NCBI GenBank assembly: GCA_012032575.1
Contig: JAAUSP010000265.1
Span: 1 to 9,789, forward strand
Source: Anaerolineales bacterium
GTDB lineage: Bacteria; Chloroflexota; Anaerolineae; 4572-78; J111
Direction of reading: 5' to 3'
Length of the DNA stretch: 9,789 bases
Under the pieces are notes generated by a model. The model was not told the DNA's origin and searched no databases. It was given only the letters and a program-made list of their open reading frames with translations. Positions 1 through 6,891 of the stretch are shown here, in pieces (positions within the stretch are counted from its first letter, which is position 1; each line of letters opens with the position of its first letter). The translations under genes and the position numbers were made by a program.

Positions 1-120
1 TTTTCCCATTAGTGACTCGTCGTCATACGAGTGGGCCGGGTCGGCGCTGAGGCGCTGGACCAAAGAGGGAGCGTCTCCGGCTTGGGGGTTGGCCGGGGCC
101 GGCCTGCCCCCCGGTGGCAC
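1..120 (-). other. Open frame to the left window edge: frameshifted cbiD tail or 5' end of the next gene
   Basis: In the frame one base away from the annotated end of cbiD, the minus strand is open from about 120 to the window edge. It reads as a natural-looking peptide containing ANPQAGDAPSLVQRLSADPA and ending SLMGK, with GC-rich third positions. Candidate starts in this frame are GTG at 120-118 and ATG at 9-7 (M-G-K, compatible with many proteins including tetrapyrrole methylases). No clear Shine-Dalgarno sequence precedes either. The alternative is that the run of six C (107-112) has one base too many, so that cbiD itself continues in this frame. The sequence to the left of the window would decide. 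Confidence 0.3.
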
Positions 121-1318
121 GGGCGAGCACAGTGCCGTCAAAATCTACCAGGATGACTTCCAGGGCCATTTGCCCGCTGTTGGCCTCGACGAATTTTTGG
201 CAACTGGTCAGGGCTAAATCCACAATCCGCTGTACCGGCGCATGGAAATTCCATTGCTGGCACAACTCCAAAAAATGGCGGCCTGTATTCGCCGCGGCGA
301 CGGCCTCGGTCAATTCGGGGGGCGCACCGCTGTCACGGCAGACCTGGGCCAGAAATTGGAAGTCCACCTGATTGCCGGCCACGTGAGTGGTCATGTGCCC
401 CTGGGCCGTCTTGACCATTTTGCCCATCATACCCACAAAAACCACCGCTTTTACCCCGTGAGCCAGGCATGTTTTGAGGGCGTCGCCGGTAAAAATACTC
501 AACTCTACAAAAGCCACTTCCGACAGTTCGGGAAAAATCCGCATGGCGAAGCTTTCGGAGCGGTTGCCGGTGGCCAGGACCACTTTTTCCAGGCTGTTTT
601 TAGCCGCCACCTCGACCGCCTGGATGACGCTGGCCCGCCATGCCGCCGTGCTGTAGGGAAAAACCCGGCCGGTCGTGCCCAAAATGCTGATGCCGCCCAC
701 AATCCCCAGCCGGGCGTTGAGCGTCTTTTTCGCCAACTCAGCCCCTTCCGGCACGCTGATGATGACCTCCAGGCCGTACCTGTCCCAAAAATCCGGCTCA
801 TCGGGCCGAGCTTCGCGTACGGCGTCGGCCACGTTATCCCGAATCTGCCGGCGCGGCACCGGGTTGATGGCCGGTCCGCCGACCTCCAGGCCCAGCCCCG
901 GCAACGTGACCCGGCCCCACCCCCTCGCCCCCATCCAGCCTCAGGCCCGGTTTTTCCGACCAGCGCACGCGGGCGCAAATCAGCGCCCCATGGTCACGTC
1001 GGGGTCGTCGCCGGCGTCTTTGACCATGCAGCAAAAAGCTTCGCCGACCACCCCCTCCCCAACCCTCCCCCCGGAAGGGAGAGGGAGTACGGTCGTTAGT
1101 TCCTGCTCGACCGGCGTCATCGTCGCTGTTTCGCCGATGGGCAGGGTAATGGTGACGGCTTCGGGCCAGCGGCCGGTCAGCAGGGCCAGGATGGCCGCTT
1201 TGGCGGCGGCGGCGGCGTTACTGCCGGTGGTATAGCCGACCCGCTGACCGTCGCGGCGGCGCGGCGGAACGGGATATTTTCGATTTACGATTTCTGATTT
1301 ACGATTTTCGATTGGCAT
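23..1318 (-). CDS. cbiD: Cobalt-precorrin-5B (C1)-methyltransferase CbiD, interrupted by two compensating frameshifts
   Basis: CbiD methylates C-1 of the corrin ring with S-adenosylmethionine in the anaerobic cobalamin pathway. The N-terminal piece (1318-980) has the family signature GYTTGSNAAAAAKAA and KDAGDDPDV. The middle piece (about 991-916, one frame over) gives THGALICARV and GGEGVG. The C-terminal piece (from about 914) gives RVTLPGLGLEVGGPAINPVP, LGIVGGISILGTTG, VFVGMMGKMVKTAQGHMTTH and a final VDFDGTVLARA. One base appears missing at 992-993 and one extra at 915-918. Correcting both gives a single frame of usual CbiD length plus a tail. The first codons (to about residue 15) come from a TTTACGATTT-type repeat, so the true start is uncertain. 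Codons at 1095-1045 look like an inserted palindromic repeat. The last 30 or so residues, rich in Pro, Gly and Arg, are atypical and may be out of frame. It is the last complete gene of the riboswitch-led operon. Family identity is secure; whether it is intact in the organism is inference. Confidence 0.9.
1045..1095. repeat. GC-rich palindromic repeat inserted in frame in cbiD
   Basis: The segment is an imperfect palindrome. It is bounded by CGACC (1045-1049) and GGTCG (1091-1095), with inner arms rich in CCCTCCCC and GGGAGAGGG. Its length of 51 bp is exactly 17 codons. On the cbiD strand it encodes LPLPSGGRVGEG within the linker between VEQEL and EAFCCMVKDAG. As I recall the Salmonella protein, CbiD goes from its first beta strands to KDGGDD without such a Pro/Gly-rich stretch. 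That makes this look like an insertion rather than ancestral sequence. Confidence 0.6.
1276..1313. repeat. Short AT-rich tandem repeat (CGATTTACGATTT type)
   Basis: Near-identical units of TTTACGATTT and TTTTCGATT are tandemly arranged. They overlap the predicted N-terminal codons of cbiD (residues about 2-15, ENRKSEIVNRK), which are therefore probably repeat-derived. The composition is sharply AT-rich against GC-rich flanks. Confidence 0.6.
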
Positions 1319-1350
1319 TAATCTCTCGACAACAAGGAGTTACGCGGTCA

Positions 1351-1452
1351 TGTCATTTCGAGCGACGAAGGAGCGAGAAATCCCTGATACCTCGTCTTGC
1401 AAGAACAGTTTTGAGAGATTTCTCCCTCCGCTACGCTCCGGTCGAAATGACA
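1351..1452. mobile_element. MITE-like palindromic element (TGTCATTTCGA...TCGAAATGACA)
   Basis: The element of 102 bp begins TGTCATTTCGAGCGA and ends TCGAAATGACA. Its two halves are inverted copies: the right half reversed begins TGTCATTTCGACCGG and runs on to GGGAGAAATCTCTC, matching GCGAGAAATC on the left. It has no coding capacity. It fills most of the 167-bp gap between cbiC and cbiD. Elements with GTCATTTCGA ends are, from general knowledge, very widespread dispersed palindromes in environmental bacterial genomes. No clear target duplication is visible. Confidence 0.75.
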
Positions 1453-1485
1453 TACTTAGGCTCACCGCCTCCTCGCCTCCCCGCC

Positions 1486-2145
1486 TCAATCCACGTCCAG
1501 ATTGGACCCCCCGGCTGCCAGGCGCAGAAGCGCATTGACAATTGCCACAGCGACAGTCGAGCCGCCTTTGCGGCCTGTGGTCACAATCCAGGGGGCAGCC
1601 GTTACCTGGCGCAGGGCTTCCTTGCTTTCGGCGGTGCTGACAAAACCCACCGGGACGCCAATTATCAGGGCCGGGTGGATTCCTTCTTCGATGCAGCGAA
1701 TCACTTCGTACAAAGCGGTCGGCGCGTTGCCGATGGCGACGACGCTGTTTTCAAGCAGCCCTTGTTCGGCGGCCAGGCGAATGCCCATCGCGCTGCGGGT
1801 CACGCCGGTCGTTTGCGCCCGCTGTTTGGTTAACTCGTCGGCGATAAAGCAGTGGAGGCTGCCGCCCAGAGCGGCCAATCGAGCCGAACTGATGCCCACC
1901 CGGACCATTTGAATATCGGTGATGACCGGGCAGCCGGAGCGCAGCGCGTGCAGCCCGGCTTCAACGGCGCCGGGGCTGGCCTGGGTGATGGCGGCAAAAT
2001 CAAAATCAGCAGTGCTGTGAATGATACGCTCGACCACCTCGGCCAGGGGAGGTTCGATTTGATAACCTGCGGCCTGTAGTTCGGCCCGGATGATGGCAAA
2101 GGAACCGGCGGCGATGGCGGCGGGGGATTGAATATAATCACTCAT
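1486..2145 (-). CDS. cbiC: Precorrin-8X / cobalt-precorrin-8 methylmutase CbiC
   Basis: CbiC moves the methyl group from C-11 to C-12 of the corrin ring, giving (cobalt-)hydrogenobyrinate-type products. The 219-residue frame is intact and of the usual length. The catalytic histidine is visible as H43 in RIIHSTADFDF, the same position as in CobH/CbiC family members. Further signatures are GCPVITDIQMVRVGI (residues 70-84), NAPTALYEV, IIGVPVGFV and the C-terminal GRKGGSTVAVAIVNALL. The ATG overlaps the stop of cbiX in an ATGA arrangement, indicating translational coupling. No separate Shine-Dalgarno sequence is needed or evident. The gap of 167 bp to cbiD holds a palindromic element. Apart from the phosphoesterase, this is the only gene in the cobalamin module without a frameshift. 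Confidence 0.97.
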   Translation of the reverse strand: MSDYIQSPAAIAAGSFAIIRAELQAAGYQIEPPLAEVVERIIHSTADFDFAAITQASPGAVEAGLHALRSGCPVITDIQMVRVGISSARLAALGGSLHCFIADELTKQRAQTTGVTRSAMGIRLAAEQGLLENSVVAIGNAPTALYEVIRCIEEGIHPALIIGVPVGFVSTAESKEALRQVTAAPWIVTTGRKGGSTVAVAIVNALLRLAAGGSNLDVD

Positions 2146-3592
2146 GCGCCACCTCCGACCATGAGATGCTCCGACCAGTAGTGATGCGTTTTGGCGGCGA
2201 CGGTAATCACATTTTTAATTTCGTATTCCAGCCGAAAATCCGGTCCGGCGGGCAAAAAGAGGGTCTGGCCTTCCCGGCGCACGCAGACATTTTCGACCAC
2301 AATGGCTCGCAGCAGCCACAGGGCCATGGCGTCGCTGGTGCATTGCAGACCAATCCAGCCGGGATACTTGTCGGGCACAAGCGCCAGTCCCGTGACCAGC
2401 CGCAGACCTCGTTCCAGTTCCGCCAGGACTTTTTGGTATCTCTGCGGATTAGCCGCAACCGCTGCGGGCGAAACCGGCTCCAGCAGTTCGCCGCGATGGG
2501 GCGGCCGCCGGCCAGGGCCAGATCGCAAAAGTCGGTCCAGATTTCTTCCCAGGCGACCTGCCCGGCGGCGTCATATTTCAGCGGAGCGGCGGCCATCGGC
2601 ACAGGACTGGCTTCCTGGCCGTTCTGATAACGGGACGGCATAAGAGTCTCCCAGGCAGACTGGTGATTATAGCTATGGCTATGACCCTGCGGCCCGTGCG
2701 AGTGCGACACACCGCGCAGACCGTGGTGATGGTCCGAGGTTTGGGGCAGGCCGTACTCATCCTCGAAGCCGGTAAACTTATGCCGGTATTTGCACAGGTC
2801 GCAGGTCATCGTGGCCGTGCCCTCGACCACTTCCTGGTAGCGATACTGGACGGCCTCGATGATTCCGGGATGGGAGCTGAGGTGTTCGGCCACCAAAATT
2901 TCCACCTCGGGATGAAGGGCCTGAACCGTCCGCGCCTGGTCGCCGGTGCGCAGACGAATCGCGCCGGTGAACAGCAGATAAGGCAGCACCACCACTCGCC
3001 GCGCTCCCAAACGAATACAGCGTTCGATAGAAGTGGGAATATCGGGTTGGGTCAGGCTGTAAAAAGCGGTTTCGACCCAGCCGTAGTCCCGGCCTTCCCA
3101 GAGCATGCGGGCAATCTTGGAAACCTCGGAGTTGCTGTCGGGGTCACGGCTGCCCCGGCCAACCAGCAGCAGCGCGGTCTCGGCGGCGGGAATATCGGCC
3201 GGGCTGGCGGCGATGGCTTCGGCGGCGCGTTGGGCCAGCACGGAAATGATCTGCGGCTGCGCTCCGAGGGGCACGCCGTACTTGAACTGCGCCTCCGGCC
3301 ACTGGGTTTTGGCCCAGTTGAGAATCGCCGGCACATCATTTTTCTGATGTCCGGCCGGTCCCAGAAAAAGCGGCAGAGCCACGATCTGCCGCGCCCCGGC
3401 TTCGATGCAGGCGCGAACCCCGTCCACAATCGGCGGGTCGGCAAACTCCAGAAAGCAGGGATAAACCGGCAGGGCCAGCGAGCCGGCCAACTTTTCGGCA
3501 AATTGGTGATATTCGGCGAGGGCCTCGGCGTCGCGGCTGCCGTGGCCGATTAAGAGCAGGGCGTCAGTGGGGGAATTTTGAGTTGTTGTCAC
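2142..3592 (-). CDS. cbiX: Sirohydrochlorin cobaltochelatase CbiX, long form with Cys/His-rich linker and C-terminal domain; one frameshift
   Basis: CbiX inserts cobalt into sirohydrochlorin, the committed step of early-cobalt cobalamin synthesis. I chose GTG 3592 because AAAGGA lies 6 bases upstream; ATG 3616 is an in-frame alternative with weaker context. Numbered from the GTG, domain 1 (about 10-130) has LIGHGSRD with H17 and GPAGHQKNDVP with H82, the expected metal ligands. Domain 2 (about 140-255) is a degenerate copy, GRGSRD with R146 and FTGAIR, lacking both histidines. Then come CDLC (C264, C267), a linker with eight histidines in residues 288-310, and a C-terminal region with FCDLALAGG (C356), RPPHRGELLEPVSP, LQCTSDAMALWLLRAIVVEN and AKTHHYWSEHL. 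A base is missing in the G run 2498-2501; uncorrected, the frame runs on meaninglessly to 2207. Repaired length is about 483 residues. The start overlaps the phosphoesterase by 29 bp. By analogy with the Deinococcus-type multidomain chelatase, the cysteines may hold an Fe-S cluster. Confidence 0.92.
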
Positions 3593-4448
3593 TTTTTTTC
3601 CTTTTATAATTGCCATTGACCCTGGCCAGGTACTCGCGGGTTGAAGCTTCTACGCTCATTTCGCCGGCCAGAATCCGGGCCTGATACCATTCCGTCCATT
3701 GATAGAGGTGAGAACAGGCGACGCGAAATTCATCCAGAATGACCGGGGCCAGGGGGCCACTGTCACGCATGAAGCCGCTGTCAAAAAAATCCTGTTCGGC
3801 CTGCCGAAGGTCGTAATCCAGCCGGATAATTTCAGCCGACCAGTGGCCGGACTGCCACTCTACCTGAGCGTAACCGGCGCGGCGGTCGCGGTCGAAGGGC
3901 AGGCCGACCGTCCCGGCATTGACCACCAAAGTTTGATCGAGGCAGCGGATCAGGGGCAGATGGGTGTGTCCGACACAAAACAGGGCCGAAGTGGTGACAA
4001 TTTTTCGGCGCAGTTCCTCATCAGGGGTGTCTATGAAGATGCCGTTGCGGGTGCCCAGCGTGGAGGCGTGGGTCACAGTGATATTGCTGCCATCCGGCGC
4101 GGCTAAATCTAGCTGAAAAGGCATGGCCAGCAGCGCCTTCACATCGCCATTGAGCTGCTGGTAGGTCCAGTAGGTGCTGCGGTGCATTTCAAAAAGCAGA
4201 CCACTGCGAGGGCTGTCGGGCTGGGCCTGGTTGATAACGTAATCCTCGTGATTGCCCCGCACCGTTAACCAACCCTGGCTGGCTTGTTTGTTTTGCACAA
4301 AGTCCAGGCAGTCACGCGAGCGAGGCCCGCGATTGACAATGTCGCCGGCTATCACCACCTGATCGGGCTGCCACTGCTCGATGTGGGCGGTCACTGCCTG
4401 CAAGGCTTGAAAATTGCCGTGAATGTCGGCCAGAACTGCTAATTTCAT
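3564..4448 (-). CDS. Calcineurin-like metallophosphoesterase
   Basis: This 294-residue, intact, cytosolic-looking protein belongs to the calcineurin-like phosphoesterase superfamily (YfcE/diadenosine-tetraphosphatase-like group). The dinuclear metal site is complete: DIHGN (D8, H10), GDIVNRGP (D36), GNHED (N66, H67), VTHAS (H127) and GHTH (H161, H163). There is no signal peptide or membrane segment. The substrate cannot be read from sequence. It is the first gene after the cobalamin riboswitch and terminator, and its 3' end overlaps cbiX. It should therefore be co-expressed with the corrin genes. A role in nucleotide-loop assembly, for example removing a phosphate from alpha-ribazole phosphate or cobalamin phosphate, is an inference from context only. 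Protein phosphatase or nucleotide hydrolase activity is equally possible. No strong Shine-Dalgarno sequence precedes the ATG. Confidence 0.9.
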   Translation of the reverse strand: MKLAVLADIHGNFQALQAVTAHIEQWQPDQVVIAGDIVNRGPRSRDCLDFVQNKQASQGWLTVRGNHEDYVINQAQPDSPRSGLLFEMHRSTYWTYQQLNGDVKALLAMPFQLDLAAPDGSNITVTHASTLGTRNGIFIDTPDEELRRKIVTTSALFCVGHTHLPLIRCLDQTLVVNAGTVGLPFDRDRRAGYAQVEWQSGHWSAEIIRLDYDLRQAEQDFFDSGFMRDSGPLAPVILDEFRVACSHLYQWTEWYQARILAGEMSVEASTREYLARVNGNYKRKKSDNNSKFPH

Positions 4449-4481
4449 AGGTGTCTTGAACTTTTGTCAGCCCATCCGGGC

Positions 4482-4504
4482 AAAAAAAAACCGCCAGCGG
4501 GCGG
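4482..4504 (-). terminator. Intrinsic terminator in the riboswitch leader
   Basis: Read on the minus strand, the stem is CCGCC-CGCT-GGCGG (4504 to 4491) followed by nine T (4490-4482). It lies between the cobalamin aptamer and the phosphoesterase start, where a transcriptional expression platform would be. Extra C residues upstream may lengthen the stem slightly. This supports cobalamin-dependent premature termination. Confidence 0.8.
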
Positions 4505-4505
4505 G

Positions 4506-4534
4506 GAGCGTTAGAAATAGAATATTTCACGCTC
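4506..4534 (-). promoter_or_regulatory. Hairpin immediately 5' of the leader terminator
   Basis: The minus strand reads GAGCGT-GAAATA-TTC-TATTTC-TA-ACGCTC, a 12-bp stem with a two-base bulge and a three-base loop. It abuts the terminator stem. It may be part of the expression platform (anti-terminator or anti-anti-terminator) or a stacking helix. I could not define a mutually exclusive pairing by eye. Confidence 0.55.
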
Positions 4535-4569
4535 GGCCTCCTGTCCGCGAAGGTGGAACACAAGCAAAG

Positions 4570-4742
4570 GTGAAGCTGGGTAATCGGGCTTGGCTCAGGG
4601 AGTAAGGAGTAAGGAGTAAGGAGTAAGGGGAAAAATCCCTTACTACCTACTACCTACTGCCTACTGCCTGCTCTTTACCGTTGCGGGACAGCGCCGGATT
4701 TGCACCGGACTTCCCCCATTGCGCCGGGGGGCGCAACTTCAC
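4570..4742 (-). promoter_or_regulatory. Cobalamin riboswitch aptamer
   Basis: The minus strand carries the conserved cobalamin aptamer core. It reads GGGAAGTCCGGTGCAAATCC followed by GGCGCTGTCCCGCAACGGTAA (together 4715-4675). Downstream is the B12-box-like part GAGCCAAGCCCGATTACC (4596-4579). GTGAAG (4742-4737) can pair with CTTCAC (4575-4570) to close the domain. TTGCGCC-CCCC-GGCGCAA just inside the 5' side is a strong peripheral hairpin. The arm between the core and the B12 box is occupied by a long heptamer-repeat hairpin (4599-4667). Bound adenosylcobalamin would be expected to lower expression of the downstream phosphoesterase-cbiX-cbiC-cbiD operon through the terminator. No confident promoter could be placed upstream, though the stretch just 5' is AT-rich. 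Confidence 0.92.
4599..4667. repeat. Heptamer tandem repeats forming a hairpin inside the riboswitch
   Basis: Four exact copies of GGAGTAA (4599-4626) are followed by a 13-base loop region, then four heptamers TTACTAC, CTACTAC, CTACTGC, CTACTGC (4640-4667). The second set is an imperfect inverted copy of the first, so the RNA can fold into a roughly 28-bp arm with about one or two mismatches per heptamer. It sits where cobalamin aptamers tolerate length variation. Confidence 0.8.
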
Positions 4743-4766
4743 TGGCTATAGATATTCAAATAGGTA

Positions 4767-4790
4767 GGGGCACGGCCTCGCGCCTGCCCC
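4767..4790. repeat. GC-rich hairpin between metW and the riboswitch
   Basis: GGGGCA-C-GGC-CTCGC-GCC-TGCCCC is a strong hairpin with a one-base bulge. It lies within a GTAGGGGCA-type motif of the kind often dispersed in environmental genomes. It has no T run on the minus strand, so it is not a canonical terminator for metW. The rest of 4791-4866 shows no recognisable feature. Confidence 0.5.
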
Positions 4791-4866
4791 GCAGAGGCGA
4801 CCGCAAGGGTACGCCGCTACGATATGATGCGGTATGAGTATGGCGATAAACGTAAAAATGTCAAAT

Positions 4867-5483
4867 TTATTTCAACTCGAAAATGGCGGTGGTGGCCCGC
4901 AGGTTTTTGTCAAAGCGGACGGGAATTCGGCGCGCGCCTTGCAGATAAATTTCGGTGGTAATCCGAATGTTATGGTTGGTACAAAATTCGCCAAAATCGC
5001 GCACGGTCAGCGGGCGGGCGCGAGGTGGAGTATCCCAGTTTTGGGGCAGGCCCAGGCAACCGGGGTGCGGCCCGTCAACAGCAAGCTCAGACGGCAGCGC
5101 CAATGGCCCCAATTGGGAAAGCTGATGATGACCCGCTGGCCTACGCGCAGCATCTCGCGGATGATAAACGCCGGGTCATCCAGGTAGGGCAGGGTCTGGC
5201 TCAAAATAACGGTGTTAAAAGACGCATTGGGATAATCGCCCAAGCCTTCCTGGAGGTTGCCCTGGCGCACGCTTAAGCCCTTGCTCACGCAGGACAGGAC
5301 CCCTTCCTCAGATAACTCGACCCCGCGGCCGGTAATCTGATAGGTGGTCAGCAAATAACGCAGCAGTGTGCCGTCGCCGCAGCCCAGATCGAGCACTTTT
5401 TCTTTCGGTTGGATCAGTTCGGCAATCGCCAACAGGTCCGGGCGATGGGTCAGGGTGGGTGTTTCAATGGTCGTTGTCTTCAC
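4867..5483 (-). CDS. metW: MetW, MetX-associated methyltransferase-fold protein; one frameshift
   Basis: MetW is a small class I SAM-methyltransferase-fold protein that is typically encoded next to metX and is thought to support homoserine O-acylation. The N-terminal part (5483 to about 5054) shows HRPDL, motif I VLDLGCGDGTLLRYL (residues 30-44), the acidic GVELSEEGV, LSQTLPYLDDP and FPNWGHWRCRLSLLLTGRTP. One base is missing in the C run 5051-5053. After correction the sequence continues LPQNWDTPPRARPLTVRDFG to a stop at 4867, giving about 205 residues, the normal length. Uncorrected, it stops at 5007. The start is GTG, the first possible in-frame start after a TAA. An AGGAG lies 15 bases upstream, which is far for a ribosome site. 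It follows metX after a 182-bp gap that holds a palindromic repeat. Confidence 0.9.
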
Positions 5484-5510
5484 GGTGATGAGTCGTTACT
5501 CCTGCGGGTA

Positions 5511-5532
5511 AGGAGATTAGAGACTGGAGATT
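5511..5532. repeat. GGAGATTAGAGA-type dispersed repeat, copy 1
   Basis: The sequence AGGAGATTAGAGACTGGAGA lies just upstream of metW and closely resembles GGAGAGATTAGAGATTGGAG at 9281-9300, upstream of cysE. Two copies in spacers of one window suggest a dispersed repeat in this genome. Confidence 0.5.
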
Positions 5533-5559
5533 AAAATAGATTACGCCTTAACTAGCGAT

Positions 5560-5650
5560 GAAGAAAACTTCACCACAGAAACACAGAGAAAATAATAAAA
5601 ATCTCTGTGCCTCTGCGCCTCTGTGGTTAAATTTTGCTTAAGTTTTCTTC
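5560..5650. mobile_element. Palindromic element with 11-bp terminal inverted repeats (metX-metW spacer)
   Basis: Perfect outer arms GAAGAAAACTT (5560-5570) and AAGTTTTCTTC (5640-5650) enclose inner arms CCACAGA-A-ACACAGAGA and TCTCTGTGCCTCTG...TCTGTGG. The 91-bp element is non-coding and would fold as a long hairpin. Sequences of the ACCACAGAGACACAGAG kind are, from general knowledge, common dispersed palindromes in environmental bacteria. No target duplication was found. It separates metX from metW and may affect mRNA stability. Confidence 0.65.
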
Positions 5651-5665
5651 AACTATGTAAATCTT

Positions 5666-6886
5666 TTAAATAGAATAATCGAGTGACGGTTTGGCCGCCG
5701 GAATCACTTCCGCCGGCAGGTAGATTTTGTGCTCCCGGACGATGCGATCCAGGAAGTCCGAAATCAGGCCGGTCATGGTTTCAACTTCCAGCAGGAAAGC
5801 GTCGTGGCCCCAGCTAGATTTGAGATTGCAATAGGTCACATCCGCCCCTATCGCCGTGAGGCCGCTGACCAACTCCTTGGAATGATAGGTCGGGTAAAGC
5901 CAATCCGACGTAAACGAGACCACCAGATAAGTCACATCGGCGCTTTTGGCGAAAGCATCGGTCAGGCTGCCGTAATCATTGCTCAGGTCAAAGTAATCCA
6001 TTGCTTTGGTGACGTACAGATAGCTGTTGGCGTCAAAGCGCTCGGTAAAACGATTGCCATTGTAGCGAAGATAGCCTTCTATCGCAAAATCTGTATTAAA
6101 ATCGTAGCCAAAACGCTCGCGCTCTTGCAGCCGCCGGCCAAATTTGTGATGCATGGATTCTTCGCTCAAGTAGGTGATGTGGCCGACCATGCGGGCCACG
6201 GCCAGACCGGCGTTGGGGCGAGTGTTATCGTAGTAGTCGCCGCCGTTCCAGTTGGGGTCGGCGTAAATGGCCTGCCGGCCCACCTCGCTGAAGGCGATGA
6301 GCATGGGCGAGTGGCGGGCTGTGGTCGCCAGGGGCAGCGCGGCCCGGACTCGCTCCGGGTAGCTGACGGTCCATTGCAGCACCTGCATGCCGCCCATGCT
6401 GCCGCCGGCTACGGCCAGCCACTTTTCGATGCCCAGGTAATCCATCAGGTGGCGCTGGGCGCGGACCATATCGGCGATGGTCACGACCGGGAAGCTCAAG
6501 CCGTAGGGCTTGCCGGTGACCGGATTCAGCGAGCTGGGGCCGGTCGAACCCTGACAGCCGCCGACGACGTTGGAGCAAACGATGAAATATTTATTGGTAT
6601 CAAACGCCTTGCCCGGCCCGATGCAATCATCCCACCAGCCGGGTTTATAGTTAGCCAGGGAATGATAGCCGGCGGCGTGGGCGTCGCCCGAAAGTGCATG
6701 CACAATAAGGATGGCGTTGCTGCGGTCGCTGTTGAGCCGGCCATAGGTTTCATAAGCCAGGGTGATCGGGCCGAGCGTTTCACCGCTGTCCAGCCGCATC
6801 GGCACATCCTGGGCAAAGGTAAAATATTTGCGTTCAACCACACCCACTGAATTGGCTAAGTCCATCGTTTGACCCCGTTGTAACAT
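5666..6886 (-). CDS. metX: Homoserine O-acyltransferase MetX (probably O-acetyltransferase)
   Basis: MetX activates homoserine by acylation, the first committed step of methionine synthesis; the cytosolic product feeds MetY. The 406-residue alpha/beta-hydrolase frame is intact and slightly longer than the usual 350-390. Visible signatures are [10 protein letters not shown] (43-52), [11 protein letters not shown] (63-73), [14 protein letters not shown] (106-119), the nucleophile elbow GGSMGGMQ with S163, SDWLYP with D328, and WGHDAFLLE with H361, completing a Ser-Asp-His triad. The first ATG (6886) has no ribosome site. ATG 6865, eight codons on, has GGGG seven bases upstream and may be the real start. 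Acetyl versus succinyl specificity cannot be fixed from motifs here; pairing with MetY favours acetyl, while association with metW leaves succinyl open. It lies downstream of metY with a 128-bp gap. Confidence 0.95.
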   Translation of the reverse strand: MLQRGQTMDLANSVGVVERKYFTFAQDVPMRLDSGETLGPITLAYETYGRLNSDRSNAILIVHALSGDAHAAGYHSLANYKPGWWDDCIGPGKAFDTNKYFIVCSNVVGGCQGSTGPSSLNPVTGKPYGLSFPVVTIADMVRAQRHLMDYLGIEKWLAVAGGSMGGMQVLQWTVSYPERVRAALPLATTARHSPMLIAFSEVGRQAIYADPNWNGGDYYDNTRPNAGLAVARMVGHITYLSEESMHHKFGRRLQERERFGYDFNTDFAIEGYLRYNGNRFTERFDANSYLYVTKAMDYFDLSNDYGSLTDAFAKSADVTYLVVSFTSDWLYPTYHSKELVSGLTAIGADVTYCNLKSSWGHDAFLLEVETMTGLISDFLDRIVREHKIYLPAEVIPAAKPSLDYSI

Positions 6887-6891
6887 AATTT

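Noticed and set aside
120..170. A DFDGT motif resembling HAD phosphatase motif I
   Set aside because: It is the normal C-terminal end of CbiD (VDFDGTVLARA); no other HAD motifs follow.
980..1034. Programmed ribosomal frameshifting in cbiD
   Set aside because: There is no slippery heptamer with a downstream pseudoknot. The two shifts are opposite in sign and match the simple run-length errors seen in other genes.
2207..2500. C-terminal extension of CbiX in the uncorrected frame
   Set aside because: After the G run at 2498-2501 this frame loses all family similarity and is Arg/Trp/Cys-rich, while the neighbouring frame continues the known domain.
4599..4667. CRISPR-like array
   Set aside because: Units are 7 bp with no spacers; the pattern is a tandem-repeat hairpin inside a riboswitch.
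4743..4800. Sigma-70 promoter before the riboswitch
   Set aside because: AT-rich stretches such as TATCTATAG exist, but I could not pair them with a convincing -35 box at the right spacing.
5729..6850. A long plus-strand open frame opposite metX
   Set aside because: It mirrors metX codon by codon, resembles no family and lies opposite an unmistakable acyltransferase. The same applies to 7404-8306 opposite metY, 2663-3553 opposite cbiX and 242-1099 opposite cbiD.
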